64,000 nucleotides of DNA from Anaeromicropila herbilytica (GCF_016591975.1 NZ_AP024169.1:2581001-2645000), one strand, 5' to 3'; counted from the first letter of the stretch, positions 36,584-46,092 are shown. The notes: generated by a model not told the origin, from the letters alone. Numbers and translations: made by a program.

Positions 36584-37051
36584 CTACTTCGACTCACCAA
36601 GTAAACTTCTCTCTATTCTTGAATTAAGCTCACCCAATGCAACTTTATTACTATCATACTTCAATAATTTTCTAGCAGAATCATAATCTAACCATTGGTA
36701 TTCTAGATGTTCGTGAGAAAGGTTAAGTTCTTCATTTTCCACTCTTACTGCGAAAGAATACTCAGGAACAACAAAACAGTTTTGTCCCCATCTTTGTCGA
36801 TCTTCTTCATTAAAGCAATCCGCTGAGATACTACAGCAAGTATCTAGAGGATAGTAAGGGAAATCATAAGGGATATTAGCTTCTTCATTTGCCTCTCTCT
36901 TAGCTGCTTCTAGAGGTATTTCCTCGTCTTCTCCACCTCCTGCTATAAACTGCCATACATTCATATCTGCTCTTAGAAACATTCCGTATTTAATATGGTT
37001 ATCTCTAATTATAAATGGAATAACTAACACTTGAAACTTTGCTCTTGCCAT
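36584..37051 (-). CDS. Nudix hydrolase
   Basis: 155 residues. The Nudix box GGGEDEEIPLEAAKREANEE (about residues 37-56) has the required REANEE core, so the metal-dependent pyrophosphatase site is intact. MARAKFQVLVIPFIIR is the typical start of dATP/dihydroneopterin-triphosphate type members. Single gene, small gap to 36482. Confidence 0.88.
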   Translation of the reverse strand: MARAKFQVLVIPFIIRDNHIKYGMFLRADMNVWQFIAGGGEDEEIPLEAAKREANEEANIPYDFPYYPLDTCCSISADCFNEEDRQRWGQNCFVVPEYSFAVRVENEELNLSHEHLEYQWLDYDSARKLLKYDSNKVALGELNSRIERSLLGESK

Positions 37052-37114
37052 ACAATTTTCTCCTTTCGCTACTAATCTTATATTAACTAAAAGCTTTACC
37101 CCCGTATTAGGATT

Positions 37115-37777
37115 TTACAAAGTACAATTTAGATGAGACAAAATCCATTCAATCAAATCGAGCGTTCTATTCACTTTAGAATTATCATCACTACTAAATA
37201 GTGTTTCAAACCATCCAGAATACGGAATAGTTTCTAATGTATTATAGAATCTTAATACTGAACTTGAAGGTGGTACTGGTTCATTATTTATAGCCCAAAT
37301 AGCTTCTATTATTTTCCAGGAGTTAGTAGACACTATATAGTTTTGTCTTAGTGTATCTTTTGAACTTATTGCAGATAAAAGTTTGAGTCTTGTACTATAG
37401 AGCCAGTGATAAATCTGCATTTTCGTTTCTTGTTTTGTAATAAAATTATTATATTTATCAACTGCAATCTCCATTAAATCATGTAATTGACCGTATTTAT
37501 CATATGTAATTTTGTTATTTATAAAATGATATACCTCCATTTCATTATCCATCAACTTCTGCATTCTGTTGTCATAAGTTGTATAAATACATTCAACTAA
37601 AATTTCATCAACGATTTCTGATTTGAAATAGTTCTCATTGCATAGTATCATAATGTCCAAATCAGATTCCGGTGTGGCAATATTTTGTGCAACTGAACCC
37701 ATTAACATAATTCCTGATGCACTTGTATCCTGTGATATCTGTTCTTGGATTTTGGAGAATAACTCAAATTGAATCAT
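37115..37777 (-). CDS. Nucleotidyltransferase-domain protein
   Basis: 220 residues. The MLMGSVAQNIATPESDLDIM motif (about 23-42) has the GS...SDxD pattern of the Pol-beta-like fold used by aminoglycoside adenylyltransferases and MNT-type antitoxins. The C-terminal helical half holds the usual helical bundle. The substrate is unknown. Confidence 0.82.
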   Translation of the reverse strand: MIQFELFSKIQEQISQDTSASGIMLMGSVAQNIATPESDLDIMILCNENYFKSEIVDEILVECIYTTYDNRMQKLMDNEMEVYHFINNKITYDKYGQLHDLMEIAVDKYNNFITKQETKMQIYHWLYSTRLKLLSAISSKDTLRQNYIVSTNSWKIIEAIWAINNEPVPPSSSVLRFYNTLETIPYSGWFETLFSSDDNSKVNRTLDLIEWILSHLNCTL

Positions 37778-37919
37778 TACTGTTCCCTCCCTCCTGTTTG
37801 TTAAATACCTAAATATACAAAATCAAAATCATATTGTTAACGAATTACAGAGTTATCGAATAACGCTTCAACATATCTAATTTATGTATTCTTTATTTCT
37901 AAGTAATCGGAATTATTTT

Positions 37920-38552
37920 TTATATATGACACAATCCTCTATAATGATTATGCGCTTTATGTTCAGTAATCCAAGTCTCAATCACTACGAATCCCATAAG
38001 TTCCAGCTCTTTTTCAAGAGCCTCTCTGGTTAGGATACAGCGCTCAATCGAAGAAATAGTAGGATTCGGCTCTCCTTCTGGTGCGAGAATTGCTGATCCA
38101 ATATAAAAGATACCTGTTTTAGAAAGTAACCTTTTTACATTTGAATAAAACAAGATGCGTTCTTCACCAAATAGGCAATGTAGACAGTTGCCATCAATGA
38201 TTAAATCATATTTCATGCCACTCAGTAAATCCTCTTCACAAACGCTTCCAGTGATAAATTCAATTGATACATCTTTCGATTTTGCTTTTTCTCTAGCCCA
38301 TTTAATTGCTGTTGGTGAGAAATCGACCCCAGTAACTTTATGTCCCATCTGTGCTAATTTGATGGAGACATCACCTGCGCCACAACCTAATTCAAGGATA
38401 CTACCTTCTTTCAAATGAATTGCAGTGAATATATTCTTAAGACTATCATCCCAGCCAGCCATTCGTGACTCGTAACTGTCACCACCCCAGCCGTTATAAC
38501 CAGATTTCTTTAGTTTTTGATATATATTTTCGTGTTCGTTTCTTTTGTCCAT
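37920..38552 (-). CDS. SAM-dependent methyltransferase
   Basis: 210 residues of a class-I methyltransferase. Motif I is ILELGCGAGDVSIKLAQMGH (about 54-73), motif II GVDFSPTAI, and YDLIIDGNCLHCL is motif IV. The start at 38552 lacks a nearby Shine-Dalgarno sequence, and a TAA lies two codons upstream, so translation initiation looks unusual. Its promoter is the family-B copy at 38670. Confidence 0.85.
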   Translation of the reverse strand: MDKRNEHENIYQKLKKSGYNGWGGDSYESRMAGWDDSLKNIFTAIHLKEGSILELGCGAGDVSIKLAQMGHKVTGVDFSPTAIKWAREKAKSKDVSIEFITGSVCEEDLLSGMKYDLIIDGNCLHCLFGEERILFYSNVKRLLSKTGIFYIGSAILAPEGEPNPTISSIERCILTREALEKELELMGFVVIETWITEHKAHNHYRGLCHI

Positions 38553-38669
38553 ATTTTAATTGTATATGATATATATAGAAGATCACAACTCCCTTCTTAT
38601 CAATCTTTCTAATGTTATAGACTTAGTATTTAAGGCTTAATCTCCATTTTATTTCCTAATCTTATTCAA

Positions 38670-38698
38670 ATTATACATCCTAAACCATATAATGTCAT
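38670..38698 (-). promoter_or_regulatory. Promoter, family B copy 1
   Basis: Minus strand: ATGACA, 17 bases beginning TTATATGG, TATAAT. It lies 118 bases before the methyltransferase ATG, just behind a terminator. Confidence 0.65.
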
Positions 38699-38706
38699 TA
38701 AAAACC

Positions 38707-38751
38707 AAAAAGGTAAAAATGATTTGTTACTAAAATCACTTTTACCTTTTT
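38707..38751. terminator. Bidirectional terminator
   Basis: AAAAAGGTAAAA and TTTTACCTTTTT form a long AT/GC stem (with one mismatch before TGATTT/AAATCA). The stem has A and T runs at its base, so it can stop transcription of the lipoprotein gene (minus) or from the left. Confidence 0.85.
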
Positions 38752-38827
38752 GCCTTATGTCATTATTTATTTATGTATTTGTGTATTTATATAGCATACA
38801 AATGAGTATATTAGCTAATCAAGAATT

Positions 38828-39475
38828 TTATTTATTATCTAACACACTAATATTTTTCATAAACTTTTCTTTTGCTTTTTCATCATCTTTTGAATATGTA
38901 ACAAATAGATCAACCATATACTTTCCCTTTTTCAAGCAATAGAATTCCTGTATAAGTTTACCTTCGTATCCTGTTACTTTTAGTAGATGAAATTTCTTTC
39001 CTGCAATTTCTTTTTTAGTACGATCCACTACCTTATAACCTATACTTTGATTATTTTGAAGGGTTTCAAGAGTCTTATCAAGATATTTTTCTTCGTCATA
39101 TTTCGTTCCACCTATTGATAATGCAAGATTTTCAAAAACTAATTGCACATTCATCGTATTTTTCGCATTGGATACCATATAACCATAGACCATCTTAAGA
39201 TCAGCTGCAGCTTTTAATGCATCTTTGCTTGTACCATTAATCTTGCTCACAGTTTCAGCCGCAACACCCATTAGTTCTGATATTTCTTTATCACTTGCGA
39301 TATTCCAATCATCTTCAATCTGGAACTTCATATTCAACCATTTGTTCTCAAATACTTTATCATTCCATGAACCTATTTCAAAACTAGGACCAGAACTTGT
39401 CTTTTTACCGCATCCTGATAGTACTGCTGTAAAAACCAGCATCATCATTAATAAAATACTTATCTTCTTTTTCAT
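38828..39475 (-). CDS. Predicted lipoprotein, function unknown
   Basis: 215 residues. Signal peptide with lipobox LSGC (Cys about residue 22), then KKTSSG and a globular domain with ISELMGVAAETVSKI and KKEIAGKKFHLLKV. The sequence resembles lipoproteins of unknown role common in Lachnospiraceae. It follows 109 bases after the second lipoprotein gene (39585). Confidence 0.8.
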   Translation of the reverse strand: MKKKISILLMMMLVFTAVLSGCGKKTSSGPSFEIGSWNDKVFENKWLNMKFQIEDDWNIASDKEISELMGVAAETVSKINGTSKDALKAAADLKMVYGYMVSNAKNTMNVQLVFENLALSIGGTKYDEEKYLDKTLETLQNNQSIGYKVVDRTKKEIAGKKFHLLKVTGYEGKLIQEFYCLKKGKYMVDLFVTYSKDDEKAKEKFMKNISVLDNK

Positions 39476-39584
39476 ATCAATTATCTCCCTGTTATCTTTT
39501 GGATTTTTACAACATCTATTAACTTACCAGATAATACCTAAAATGTATAGTAGGTAAAAAGTTCTATAGACTACACTTGCCTTC

Positions 39585-40364
39585 TTACCAATCTTTTTGC
39601 AATTTCATATTCCAATCCAAGGAATATGGGCTATTCTTTTGCTTCTTTAACATTTCATATGTCTGTTTTCTTGCATAGCTTTCGGAATCTGGGTCTGACA
39701 TATCGTCTCCATTCCAATATTGGAAACCATAGAAATAACTATCCATCATATCATCCCAAGAAGAATAGGTCTTCTGCAATTCTTGTGCGATCTTAAGACA
39801 AGAATCCATAGCCTCTTCATAGGTATAATATCCAGCAATGTAATACCATGCAGATAATTGCATCGCTCTTGATAGATCCCAAGCTCGAATCGCATTGTCT
39901 CCATATTTATCAACTGCATCATAGATGCCTAGAAAATAGACTCTATCTTCCTCTTTGTATGATTTATCAGATAATGCGGATACTAATTCATTTCTAGATA
40001 AACTCTTAAAATCATTATCTTTATATTCTGCTAGTAGCTCTTTATTATGTCCTTCGGTTAATGCCCACTTTAACTTTTCGTCTGCTGATTTACGATTCGA
40101 TACTTCCCATGACTCAACAAGTCCTTCTTTCATCATCTTAACATTACTTTTGTCCGTTGCATCATATCCGCCGAACAGATTAATGTCTGCACCGTTTCTT
40201 GTTGATATAACTCCATATACTGCATTAAACCATCTAGCAGTATCAGATACACTCTCTTTCTTTGTTTCAGAACTTGAGGTATTCGAATTCTTTGATGTAG
40301 CCTTACTACAACCTGTTAATGCAAGTATGAAAACCAAGCTTAACGCTATTATTTTCTTTTTCAT
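39585..40364 (-). CDS. DUF1266-family lipoprotein
   Basis: 259 residues with lipobox LTGC (Cys about 19). RAWDLSRAMQLSAWYYIAGY and the EEAMDSC to SSWDDMMDSYFYG part match the DUF1266 pattern (a buried Trp-rich helical fold). Exported and anchored; function unknown. The gene is divergent from the BlaI/BlaR-like pair. Confidence 0.8.
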   Translation of the reverse strand: MKKKIIALSLVFILALTGCSKATSKNSNTSSSETKKESVSDTARWFNAVYGVISTRNGADINLFGGYDATDKSNVKMMKEGLVESWEVSNRKSADEKLKWALTEGHNKELLAEYKDNDFKSLSRNELVSALSDKSYKEEDRVYFLGIYDAVDKYGDNAIRAWDLSRAMQLSAWYYIAGYYTYEEAMDSCLKIAQELQKTYSSWDDMMDSYFYGFQYWNGDDMSDPDSESYARKQTYEMLKKQKNSPYSLDWNMKLQKDW

Positions 40365-40450
40365 ATTTGTATTTTCCCTTTCGTATCATTATTTTTCCAC
40401 AACTTAGTTAGTTTAACAAATATTCCATGTACTAACATATAGGAAATAAG

Positions 40451-40466
40451 GACTAATATTTTAGTC
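40451..40466. promoter_or_regulatory. Palindrome upstream of the DUF1266 gene
   Basis: GACTAATATTTTAGTC is a near-perfect palindrome in the divergent region. It lies about 90 bases from the lipoprotein start; a repressor site is possible. Evidence is the dyad alone. Confidence 0.35.
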
Positions 40467-40600
40467 AAATGTCCAATTTTCTATAGTTTATAAGGTTATT
40501 GAATACACGATTAAATTTCGTGATTAGCTTTTCTAAGTTACCATGATACAAACTACAAAGTATGAGTGATTAACATTTGTAATTAATTAACTCAAAAAGG

Positions 40601-40647
40601 TTGACACTTGTATACCAATATGTTAATATTTGTTATATCATAACAAA
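40601..40647 (+). promoter_or_regulatory. Promoter with operator-like dyad for the BlaI-like repressor
   Basis: TTGACA at 40601, 17 bases, TAATAT at 40624 form a strong promoter. TTTGTTAT (40629-40636) and ATAACAAA (40640-40647) are a perfect 8-bp inverted repeat with a 3-base centre at the expected transcription start. The repeat overlaps AAAGGAGG (40646). A BlaI-type repressor bound here would block its own operon. Confidence 0.65.
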
Positions 40648-40658
40648 AGGAGGAAATT

Positions 40659-41054
40659 ATGGGAAGCATCTACTTATCCGATGGAGAATGGAAACTAATG
40701 AAAGCATTATGGAGAAATGGTCCATGTACGATTACACAGTTAGTAATCTTATTGAAAGTAGAAACTAACTGGAGTAAGCATACTATCATAACAATGCTTG
40801 GAAGGTTAGAAAAAAAAGGCGCCCTCGCATATGAAGAAGGCGGTAAAGCAAAGCTATTTTACCCGATTGTTAAAGAATCAGAAGTAACCATCGATGAAAC
40901 AAAGGGTTTTTTAGACAAAGTATATAACGGAAGCATTAGTCTACTAATAAATACCTTAGTTGGAAATCAATCTATCAGTAAAGAAGAACTGGATGAACTA
41001 CATCAAATATTGCAGAAGGCTGAGGTGGATCAGATTGATAGAGATTCTAATTAG
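40659..41054 (+). CDS. BlaI/MecI-family repressor
   Basis: 131 residues. Winged helix: LSDGEWKLMKALWRNGPCTI, then NWSKHTIITMLGRLEKKGAL. The C-terminal part is the usual dimer region that the partner metalloprotease cleaves. It overlaps the BlaR-like gene by 20 bases if the latter starts at 41035. Confidence 0.9.
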   Translation: MGSIYLSDGEWKLMKALWRNGPCTITQLVILLKVETNWSKHTIITMLGRLEKKGALAYEEGGKAKLFYPIVKESEVTIDETKGFLDKVYNGSISLLINTLVGNQSISKEELDELHQILQKAEVDQIDRDSN

Positions 41055-42681
41055 TTCCACAGTATTAATACTTATTATCTGTGGTATAAGAACTTTCTGG
41101 AAGGGAAAAATCAATTTACACTTACAATATGCATTATGGCTCCTTGTTGTTATTCGATTATTTCCTATTGGACTATTCATGGACACAACTACAATAAGAG
41201 TAGAAAGCCCAATCAGTATAATGGGTTCCATTAATCATCTAAACACTTACTTACACAATGACTCCAATGTAATCTCTCAAAGCAATTCTCACAATAGCGA
41301 CACAAGATCAAATACTCACTCTAATAAAACTTCCACCAACACAATAAAACCAAACAATGCGAATGTAAATACTCCTTCAAATCAATCAGAAAATATAAGT
41401 CAAACTAGTAATATATTAGATAACACAATTGATCTATCCATTGTAAAATCAATATCAATCATAGTATGGTATATTGGCATGATACTTAGCACCGTATGGG
41501 TTCTATATGTAAATGTTCGTTTTCAGAATACAATAAAAAAAGATCGAGTATTATTAGAAAATGTAACTTGCAAGCTTCCTGTATACGTATCATCTAGCAT
41601 CCACTCTCCTATGCTGTTAATGGTCCATGGTCGATTTGGAATCTATGTTACCACAGCCTGCCTTCAGAATGATTCTAAAATGAAACACGCCCAGACACAT
41701 GAATTATGCCACTATCTACACCGAGACTATCTTTGGTCAATGATACGATGCATTTTATTGATAATCTACTGGTTTAATCCTTTCGTATGGCTTGCTGCCA
41801 TTTTATCAAAGCGAGATTGTGAACTTTCTTGTGATGCTGCAGCTTTAAAGATATTAGGTGACGAAGAAAGGATTCCCTATGGTAGAACCATTCTAGAATT
41901 TGTTGCAGTGCGAAATAGTAAAAGCGATCTACTGAATATTGCAACCGCCATGTCAGAAAGCAAATCAGGTATGAAAGAAAGGATTCAGCTTATCACTAAG
42001 AAATCGAAAATGATGATTAGTTCCTGTATCGCTATATTTGCAATTATTGTATTGGCTATAATAACAACATTTACTGTGTCTCCAAAAGAAGCAAAAGGAT
42101 TCTCAAAGACAAAAGAAACTAATGCCATGAAAGAAGAAGTAAATCCTGCACTACACAATGATTCTAGTAATAATTCAAATAGTGATTCAAATACAGATTT
42201 AAGCAAATTACTTGATGGAGAATCCCAGACAAAAGGATTTGATACTGGTTATTATTTTAACGGCGATCAATATATTACACCTAATGGTCCCATTGAGGAT
42301 TTATCTGGATTCACCAATGATATAGTAGCTAACAAATACTTTGGAAAAACTGTCTGGAGTGAAACAGATGAAGTTCTTGATAATGGATATTCTAAAAGTT
42401 TTAGCAAAATGGAAGGAGTCTCTTACTGGCTAACCATTGATGCTACAGAAGACGCTTCTATCTCTTTAGACTATACAACAACCGCGAGTAATGACACACT
42501 AAAAACCCTAGTAATCTTCCCAGATAAAACTACTAAGGAATTAATAAAAGGTAAAGCTAATAAAATAGATTTACCGCAAGGTAAAACAGAGATTGCTATT
42601 GTAGCCTTTGATGCACAAGGTAAGGTAACAGTCCAATTTAGCAATCTTACTGATAAAGTAAGTATTAGCCAAACAGAATAG
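41035..42681 (+). CDS. BlaR1/MecR1-like M56 metalloprotease sensor
   Basis: 548 residues from a TTG at 41035, chosen because GAGGTGGATC lies 7 bases upstream and the protein then begins IEILISSTVLILIICGIRTF, the normal first helix; a longer reading from 40960 lies inside blaI. Membrane helices surround a protease with HELCH (about residues 222-226) and RDCELSCDAAALK. A last helix (SSCIAIFAIIVLAIITTF) leads to a 200-residue extracellular domain that is not a penicillin-binding domain. So the inducer may not be a beta-lactam. A Ser/Asn-rich stretch (about 75-130) is unusual. Confidence 0.85.
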   Translation: MIEILISSTVLILIICGIRTFWKGKINLHLQYALWLLVVIRLFPIGLFMDTTTIRVESPISIMGSINHLNTYLHNDSNVISQSNSHNSDTRSNTHSNKTSTNTIKPNNANVNTPSNQSENISQTSNILDNTIDLSIVKSISIIVWYIGMILSTVWVLYVNVRFQNTIKKDRVLLENVTCKLPVYVSSSIHSPMLLMVHGRFGIYVTTACLQNDSKMKHAQTHELCHYLHRDYLWSMIRCILLIIYWFNPFVWLAAILSKRDCELSCDAAALKILGDEERIPYGRTILEFVAVRNSKSDLLNIATAMSESKSGMKERIQLITKKSKMMISSCIAIFAIIVLAIITTFTVSPKEAKGFSKTKETNAMKEEVNPALHNDSSNNSNSDSNTDLSKLLDGESQTKGFDTGYYFNGDQYITPNGPIEDLSGFTNDIVANKYFGKTVWSETDEVLDNGYSKSFSKMEGVSYWLTIDATEDASISLDYTTTASNDTLKTLVIFPDKTTKELIKGKANKIDLPQGKTEIAIVAFDAQGKVTVQFSNLTDKVSISQTE

Positions 42682-42710
42682 GTATTAAATATAAATTAAT
42701 ATATCAACTG

Positions 42711-42773
42711 ACACAATCCCTCTAAGGCAGGCAACGTTAGTATCACAGTGCGACTACTTTAGAGGGATTGTGT
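42711..42773 (+). terminator. Stem-loop behind the BlaR-like gene
   Basis: A 15-bp stem ACACAATCCCTCTAA with TTAGAGGGATTGTGT, loop about 33 bases, 30 bases after the stop. No good T-run follows, so the terminator call is moderate. Confidence 0.5.
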
Positions 42774-42881
42774 GTTATGTACTAAATTTAAATGATAATG
42801 ATATCTTAATCCTAAAATTACATCATAAGTCACATCCGGTTAAAGCTACTTACCTCTTGGTCATTCAAACCTATCTTTCTA

Positions 42882-43034
42882 TTAGTATAATTTCAATTTA
42901 GTTTCATTTGAATTTCTTTGTAAAAAAATGATTCTATTTGCTTCTGTGTATCCTAGTCTTCTATGAAAATCTAAGCTAGTATCATTCGTCAACTCACAAT
43001 CACATGCAAATTCTGTACAACCTTTAAAGTGCAT
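42882..43034 (-). pseudogene. C-terminal relic of an AAC(6')-like acetyltransferase
   Basis: 50 codons from an ATG at 43034 that overlaps the preceding stop (TAATG): GCTEFACDCELTNDTSLDFH and RRLGYTEANRIIFL. This matches the C-terminus of aminoglycoside 6'-N-acetyltransferases (EFASDCEL-N-SL-FH--GFTEANRII). The rest of the gene is missing. The other part of the 42682-43033 gap holds the BlaR-like stem-loop and nothing else I can support. Confidence 0.75.
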
Positions 43035-43510
43035 TATTTATCTTTCAACTTAATTGGAATGAATGTCTCCATCTGCGCCCAACCTTGGGCTCTGATAATC
43101 TCTGGAGGTGTAATAATGTGACCCATTGCATAATGATTTGGCCTGATATCAAGTTCAAAAATCTCAGAAGCTTCGATATATTTTATTGCTTCATTACTTA
43201 ACTTTCCATTTGCATCGTCATCACCGTCTTTATATACATATGTTAAGTAATAACCACCATCAAAATGAATCACTTCATTACCACCGTCCTCCATGTCCTC
43301 ACTTAATGCCCATATCCACACCATTCCTTGATTTTCTTCATCGAAATATAGAAAATCACGTGGCATAAAATTATCTCTGTCTGATGGTTTGATGGCTGAA
43401 AAATATAGATCAAATTTACCTAAAACTCCTGTAGGTGAAAAGTCAAAATCTTTATCTACTCCTGATGAAGCCCCTTTGAAAGCTGGTAGTGATATTATTC
43501 TAAATTGCAT
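43034..43510 (-). CDS. GyrI/AraC-effector-domain-like protein
   Basis: 158 residues with a single domain, no DNA-binding part. FRIISLPAFKGASSGVDKDF, MPRDFLYFDEENQGMVWIWA and GGYYLTYVYKDGDDDANGK are close to free-standing AraC-effector-type (GyrI-like) proteins that bind small molecules. AGGAGG precedes the ATG. A severed AAC(6') tail follows its stop with a one-base overlap. Confidence 0.75.
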   Translation of the reverse strand: MQFRIISLPAFKGASSGVDKDFDFSPTGVLGKFDLYFSAIKPSDRDNFMPRDFLYFDEENQGMVWIWALSEDMEDGGNEVIHFDGGYYLTYVYKDGDDDANGKLSNEAIKYIEASEIFELDIRPNHYAMGHIITPPEIIRAQGWAQMETFIPIKLKDK

Positions 43511-43548
43511 ATTGATACCTCCTGTATTATATTAATAGCCAATTTCGT

Positions 43549-43717
43549 TTACAACGATAATATTTTCACAATATTCTCACCGCTAATTAAGCTAATCTCA
43601 CGATCTGTTAATTCCAGCTTTCTAAGTCTTGATAATACTTTAGCAATATTATTCTTGCCATATGGAGTGTCGCTTCCCAATAGTAACCTATCAGCTCTGC
43701 AAATTGTAAGATGACAG
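43549..43717 (-). pseudogene. Relic of an amidohydrolase C-terminus
   Basis: One frame, ending in a TAA at 43549-43551, reads ICRADRLLLGSDTPYG, then SRLRKLELTDREISLISG and ENIVKILSL. RLLLGSDTPYG with ENIVKIL is the usual end of Amidohydro_2 proteins (catalytic Asp in GSD). There is no start, and the N-terminal part is gone. Confidence 0.65.
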
Positions 43718-43729
43718 CTTCTTACTTCT

Positions 43730-44497
43730 TCATTTTGTCTGTTCTAGTTCTATTTCCAGTACATTCGCAAATACTTGCACGCTTTCACCTAATAGAGATA
43801 GCCAAGAAACAACCTCTGGCATATTTTTATACTTCATTGGTTCATTACGGATCATTATCGTTTTTCTTAGATCCTCTTCTACAGGGCATAGCTCCTGTTC
43901 TAAAGCCCAATATCCAGCCATTGTTTTTGATATCACTTGACCTGTTCGTAATGTGTATAAGCATCGTGCAGTATCTAAAAGCCATCCACATGAATACAAA
44001 CTTTGATTCGTAGTAATAGCATGTTTTCGTATTGTTTCAAGATGCTGCATAACACCTTCTCTTAGTTGTAAGTAAGTGGGCAAACATAATGACTGACGGA
44101 TATCATTTCCATATAGTAATATTCCATCATTCATTAGTTCATATCGTGAAAAAACATCAAATACATAATTATTGGTAATACGTTGACCGCTAGTCCCCCA
44201 ATATACAACTCTTGTATATTCTTCATTATAAAACTCTTCAAGTGAAACAATGGCACCTTCAAAACTTCGAAAATAAGTATTATTTTGATCTAGCTTAAGT
44301 AGGTTTTGTCTCAATTCAACAAGTTCTTCTGCTTGTTCCTCAGACATAATATGCTTTATGAAACATATAATGTCAATATCGCTCCAACCCAATTTAAAAT
44401 CGTCCATTGCGACTGAACCATAAAGATATATAGAAACAACATTATCACCCAATATAGAAACGAGTGCATTTTTCATAGTATCAATTGCATATTTCAT
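43730..44497 (-). CDS. Aminoglycoside-adenylyltransferase-like protein
   Basis: 255 residues. Pol-beta-type site YLYGSVAMDDFKLGWSDIDI (about 24-43, GS...SDxD), followed by the ANT-type helical domain with TYLQLREGVMQHLETIRKH and YSCGWLLDTARCLYTLRTG. The helical region resembles ANT(9)/ANT(3'') (DUF4111). It may adenylylate aminoglycosides, but paralogues of unknown substrate are common. Confidence 0.8.
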   Translation of the reverse strand: MKYAIDTMKNALVSILGDNVVSIYLYGSVAMDDFKLGWSDIDIICFIKHIMSEEQAEELVELRQNLLKLDQNNTYFRSFEGAIVSLEEFYNEEYTRVVYWGTSGQRITNNYVFDVFSRYELMNDGILLYGNDIRQSLCLPTYLQLREGVMQHLETIRKHAITTNQSLYSCGWLLDTARCLYTLRTGQVISKTMAGYWALEQELCPVEEDLRKTIMIRNEPMKYKNMPEVVSWLSLLGESVQVFANVLEIELEQTK

Positions 44498-44593
44498 ATT
44501 TTCTGCTACCTCCCATGCTTATGTATTTATATAATTGCTTATAAATATTCAGTTAAACTTAAGTATGCGTAACTATACTATCAACTATTTCTT

Positions 44594-45364
44594 TTATTCT
44601 ATTTGCTCCCTCTCAAACCCGATAATTGTAAGTGTTTCATCCGCAAATTGACCTGCAAGTTCCTTATCAGCTTGCATTACCTGATTTGTTTTGTAGCATT
44701 CTAATGCATTTATTATAAGAGGATGATATCTTTCAGGCATATGTGCTATCCCCCACTCGCCACCTTGTTTCTTAGAAAGACATAGATCTTCCTTTAAATA
44801 TGCCAATACTCTGCATAAATTAAGTGTTATGTACATAGGTTCATCTGCTATATCTTCTCTTGCACCTTCCACATCTGACCAGATACTTTCTATATAATCC
44901 CTTTTCGATACCTCCCCGAATACATTCTCAATCGGTTCTCCATATAGCACAATTCCATACCTATTAATAATTGTAAAATGAGCTGCCAGATCCCTATCTT
45001 CACCTTTCATGTGTTCCACATAATTCTCTGGGTTGTCTTGAAACCATTGTTCATGAATAGGAGAAAAATGCAATTCAAACGGTGTTGGATACACAAAAGG
45101 CTTGCAATACTCTCTCCTCACAATACTAATCTCCAGCCCCTTCGCAGGAGCCTGCTCATTCATCTTTACAACCTGTTTCATAAACTCCATTTTCTGCACA
45201 TCGGTAATATTTTCTTCAATCACTATGATTAGATCAATATCACTCTTTTCAGGATTAAAACAGTTCATAGCCATAGATCCATGCAGATATATTCCAGTCA
45301 ATTTGTTACCGATTATTTCTTTGCTCATGCTAGTAAATTGATCAATTAAGTTTTGATACAACAT
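44594..45364 (-). CDS. AadA-like nucleotidyltransferase
   Basis: 256 residues. YLHGSMAMNCFNPEKSDIDL (about 25-44) is the active site, followed by the DUF4111-type domain with LNLCRVLAYLKEDLCLSKKQ and GGEWGIAHMPERYHPLI, which are conserved in ANT(3'')(9) enzymes. A relic of its first 80 bases lies at 48326-48405, 3 kb upstream on the same strand. Confidence 0.82.
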   Translation of the reverse strand: MLYQNLIDQFTSMSKEIIGNKLTGIYLHGSMAMNCFNPEKSDIDLIIVIEENITDVQKMEFMKQVVKMNEQAPAKGLEISIVRREYCKPFVYPTPFELHFSPIHEQWFQDNPENYVEHMKGEDRDLAAHFTIINRYGIVLYGEPIENVFGEVSKRDYIESIWSDVEGAREDIADEPMYITLNLCRVLAYLKEDLCLSKKQGGEWGIAHMPERYHPLIINALECYKTNQVMQADKELAGQFADETLTIIGFEREQIE

Positions 45365-45397
45365 ATAAACCTTGCCCCCTATCTAATCTGATTTTTA

Positions 45398-45928
45398 CTA
45401 TCTCAACATATTCATACATTCATAAGTAAACGTGGTAAAAGTGTTAATATCCGAAAGCAGTCCCTTTCTCAGTTTCATACAAGTATCATTGGCAAGTTTA
45501 AACTGCTCTAACGTAATATCTCCTAGCTTGAATGCTTCTTCTAGTTCATCCCTGTCATCTTCAACTATGTTACCATCTGGATAAACAACTAAATCCAAAT
45601 ATAAATCATTGAAATAAGGAATGGAATCCTTATCTATTCCTTGTCCTGCAATCATATCTATGTACCACAATAAAATTTTATTTTCTTCATTCATCATTGC
45701 AGTAATGCAGTAATATTCATCACTAGGTAAAATAGAAATCCATTTATATCCCTTTTGACATACAACAATATCTTCTCCGTTAAAATTCCATATCTGCGGA
45801 ACCGATACATCGAGTATATCTATTTGACCAATATATCCTTTAAAGACCTCATTATTAAAGAATTTGATTTCATGTTTTTTAGATAATATGCATTCCCATT
45901 CGTCATTTGATAATCGACTTCTTTTCAT
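45398..45928 (-). CDS. DUF402-family protein
   Basis: 176 residues of the DUF402 fold (a cytosolic barrel; some members are nucleoside di-/triphosphatases). LLWYIDMIAGQGIDKDSIPY then NDLYLDLVVYPDGNI and DDRDELEEA are diagnostic. A decayed copy of its central 90 bases is at 58755-58845. Confidence 0.85.
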   Translation of the reverse strand: MKRSRLSNDEWECILSKKHEIKFFNNEVFKGYIGQIDILDVSVPQIWNFNGEDIVVCQKGYKWISILPSDEYYCITAMMNEENKILLWYIDMIAGQGIDKDSIPYFNDLYLDLVVYPDGNIVEDDRDELEEAFKLGDITLEQFKLANDTCMKLRKGLLSDINTFTTFTYECMNMLR

Positions 45929-46092
45929 TAGATCCTCCCGAGAATTAAAACAAGTAATCCTTAACGATTAATAGAATAAATATATTAAATACATAAAAAT
46001 CCTGATATTTATTAATTTAAATACTCTTACTATTAATGATAACAAATACTGTATATAATTACCATGAAAATAAAAATAGAATAACTAAAAAT

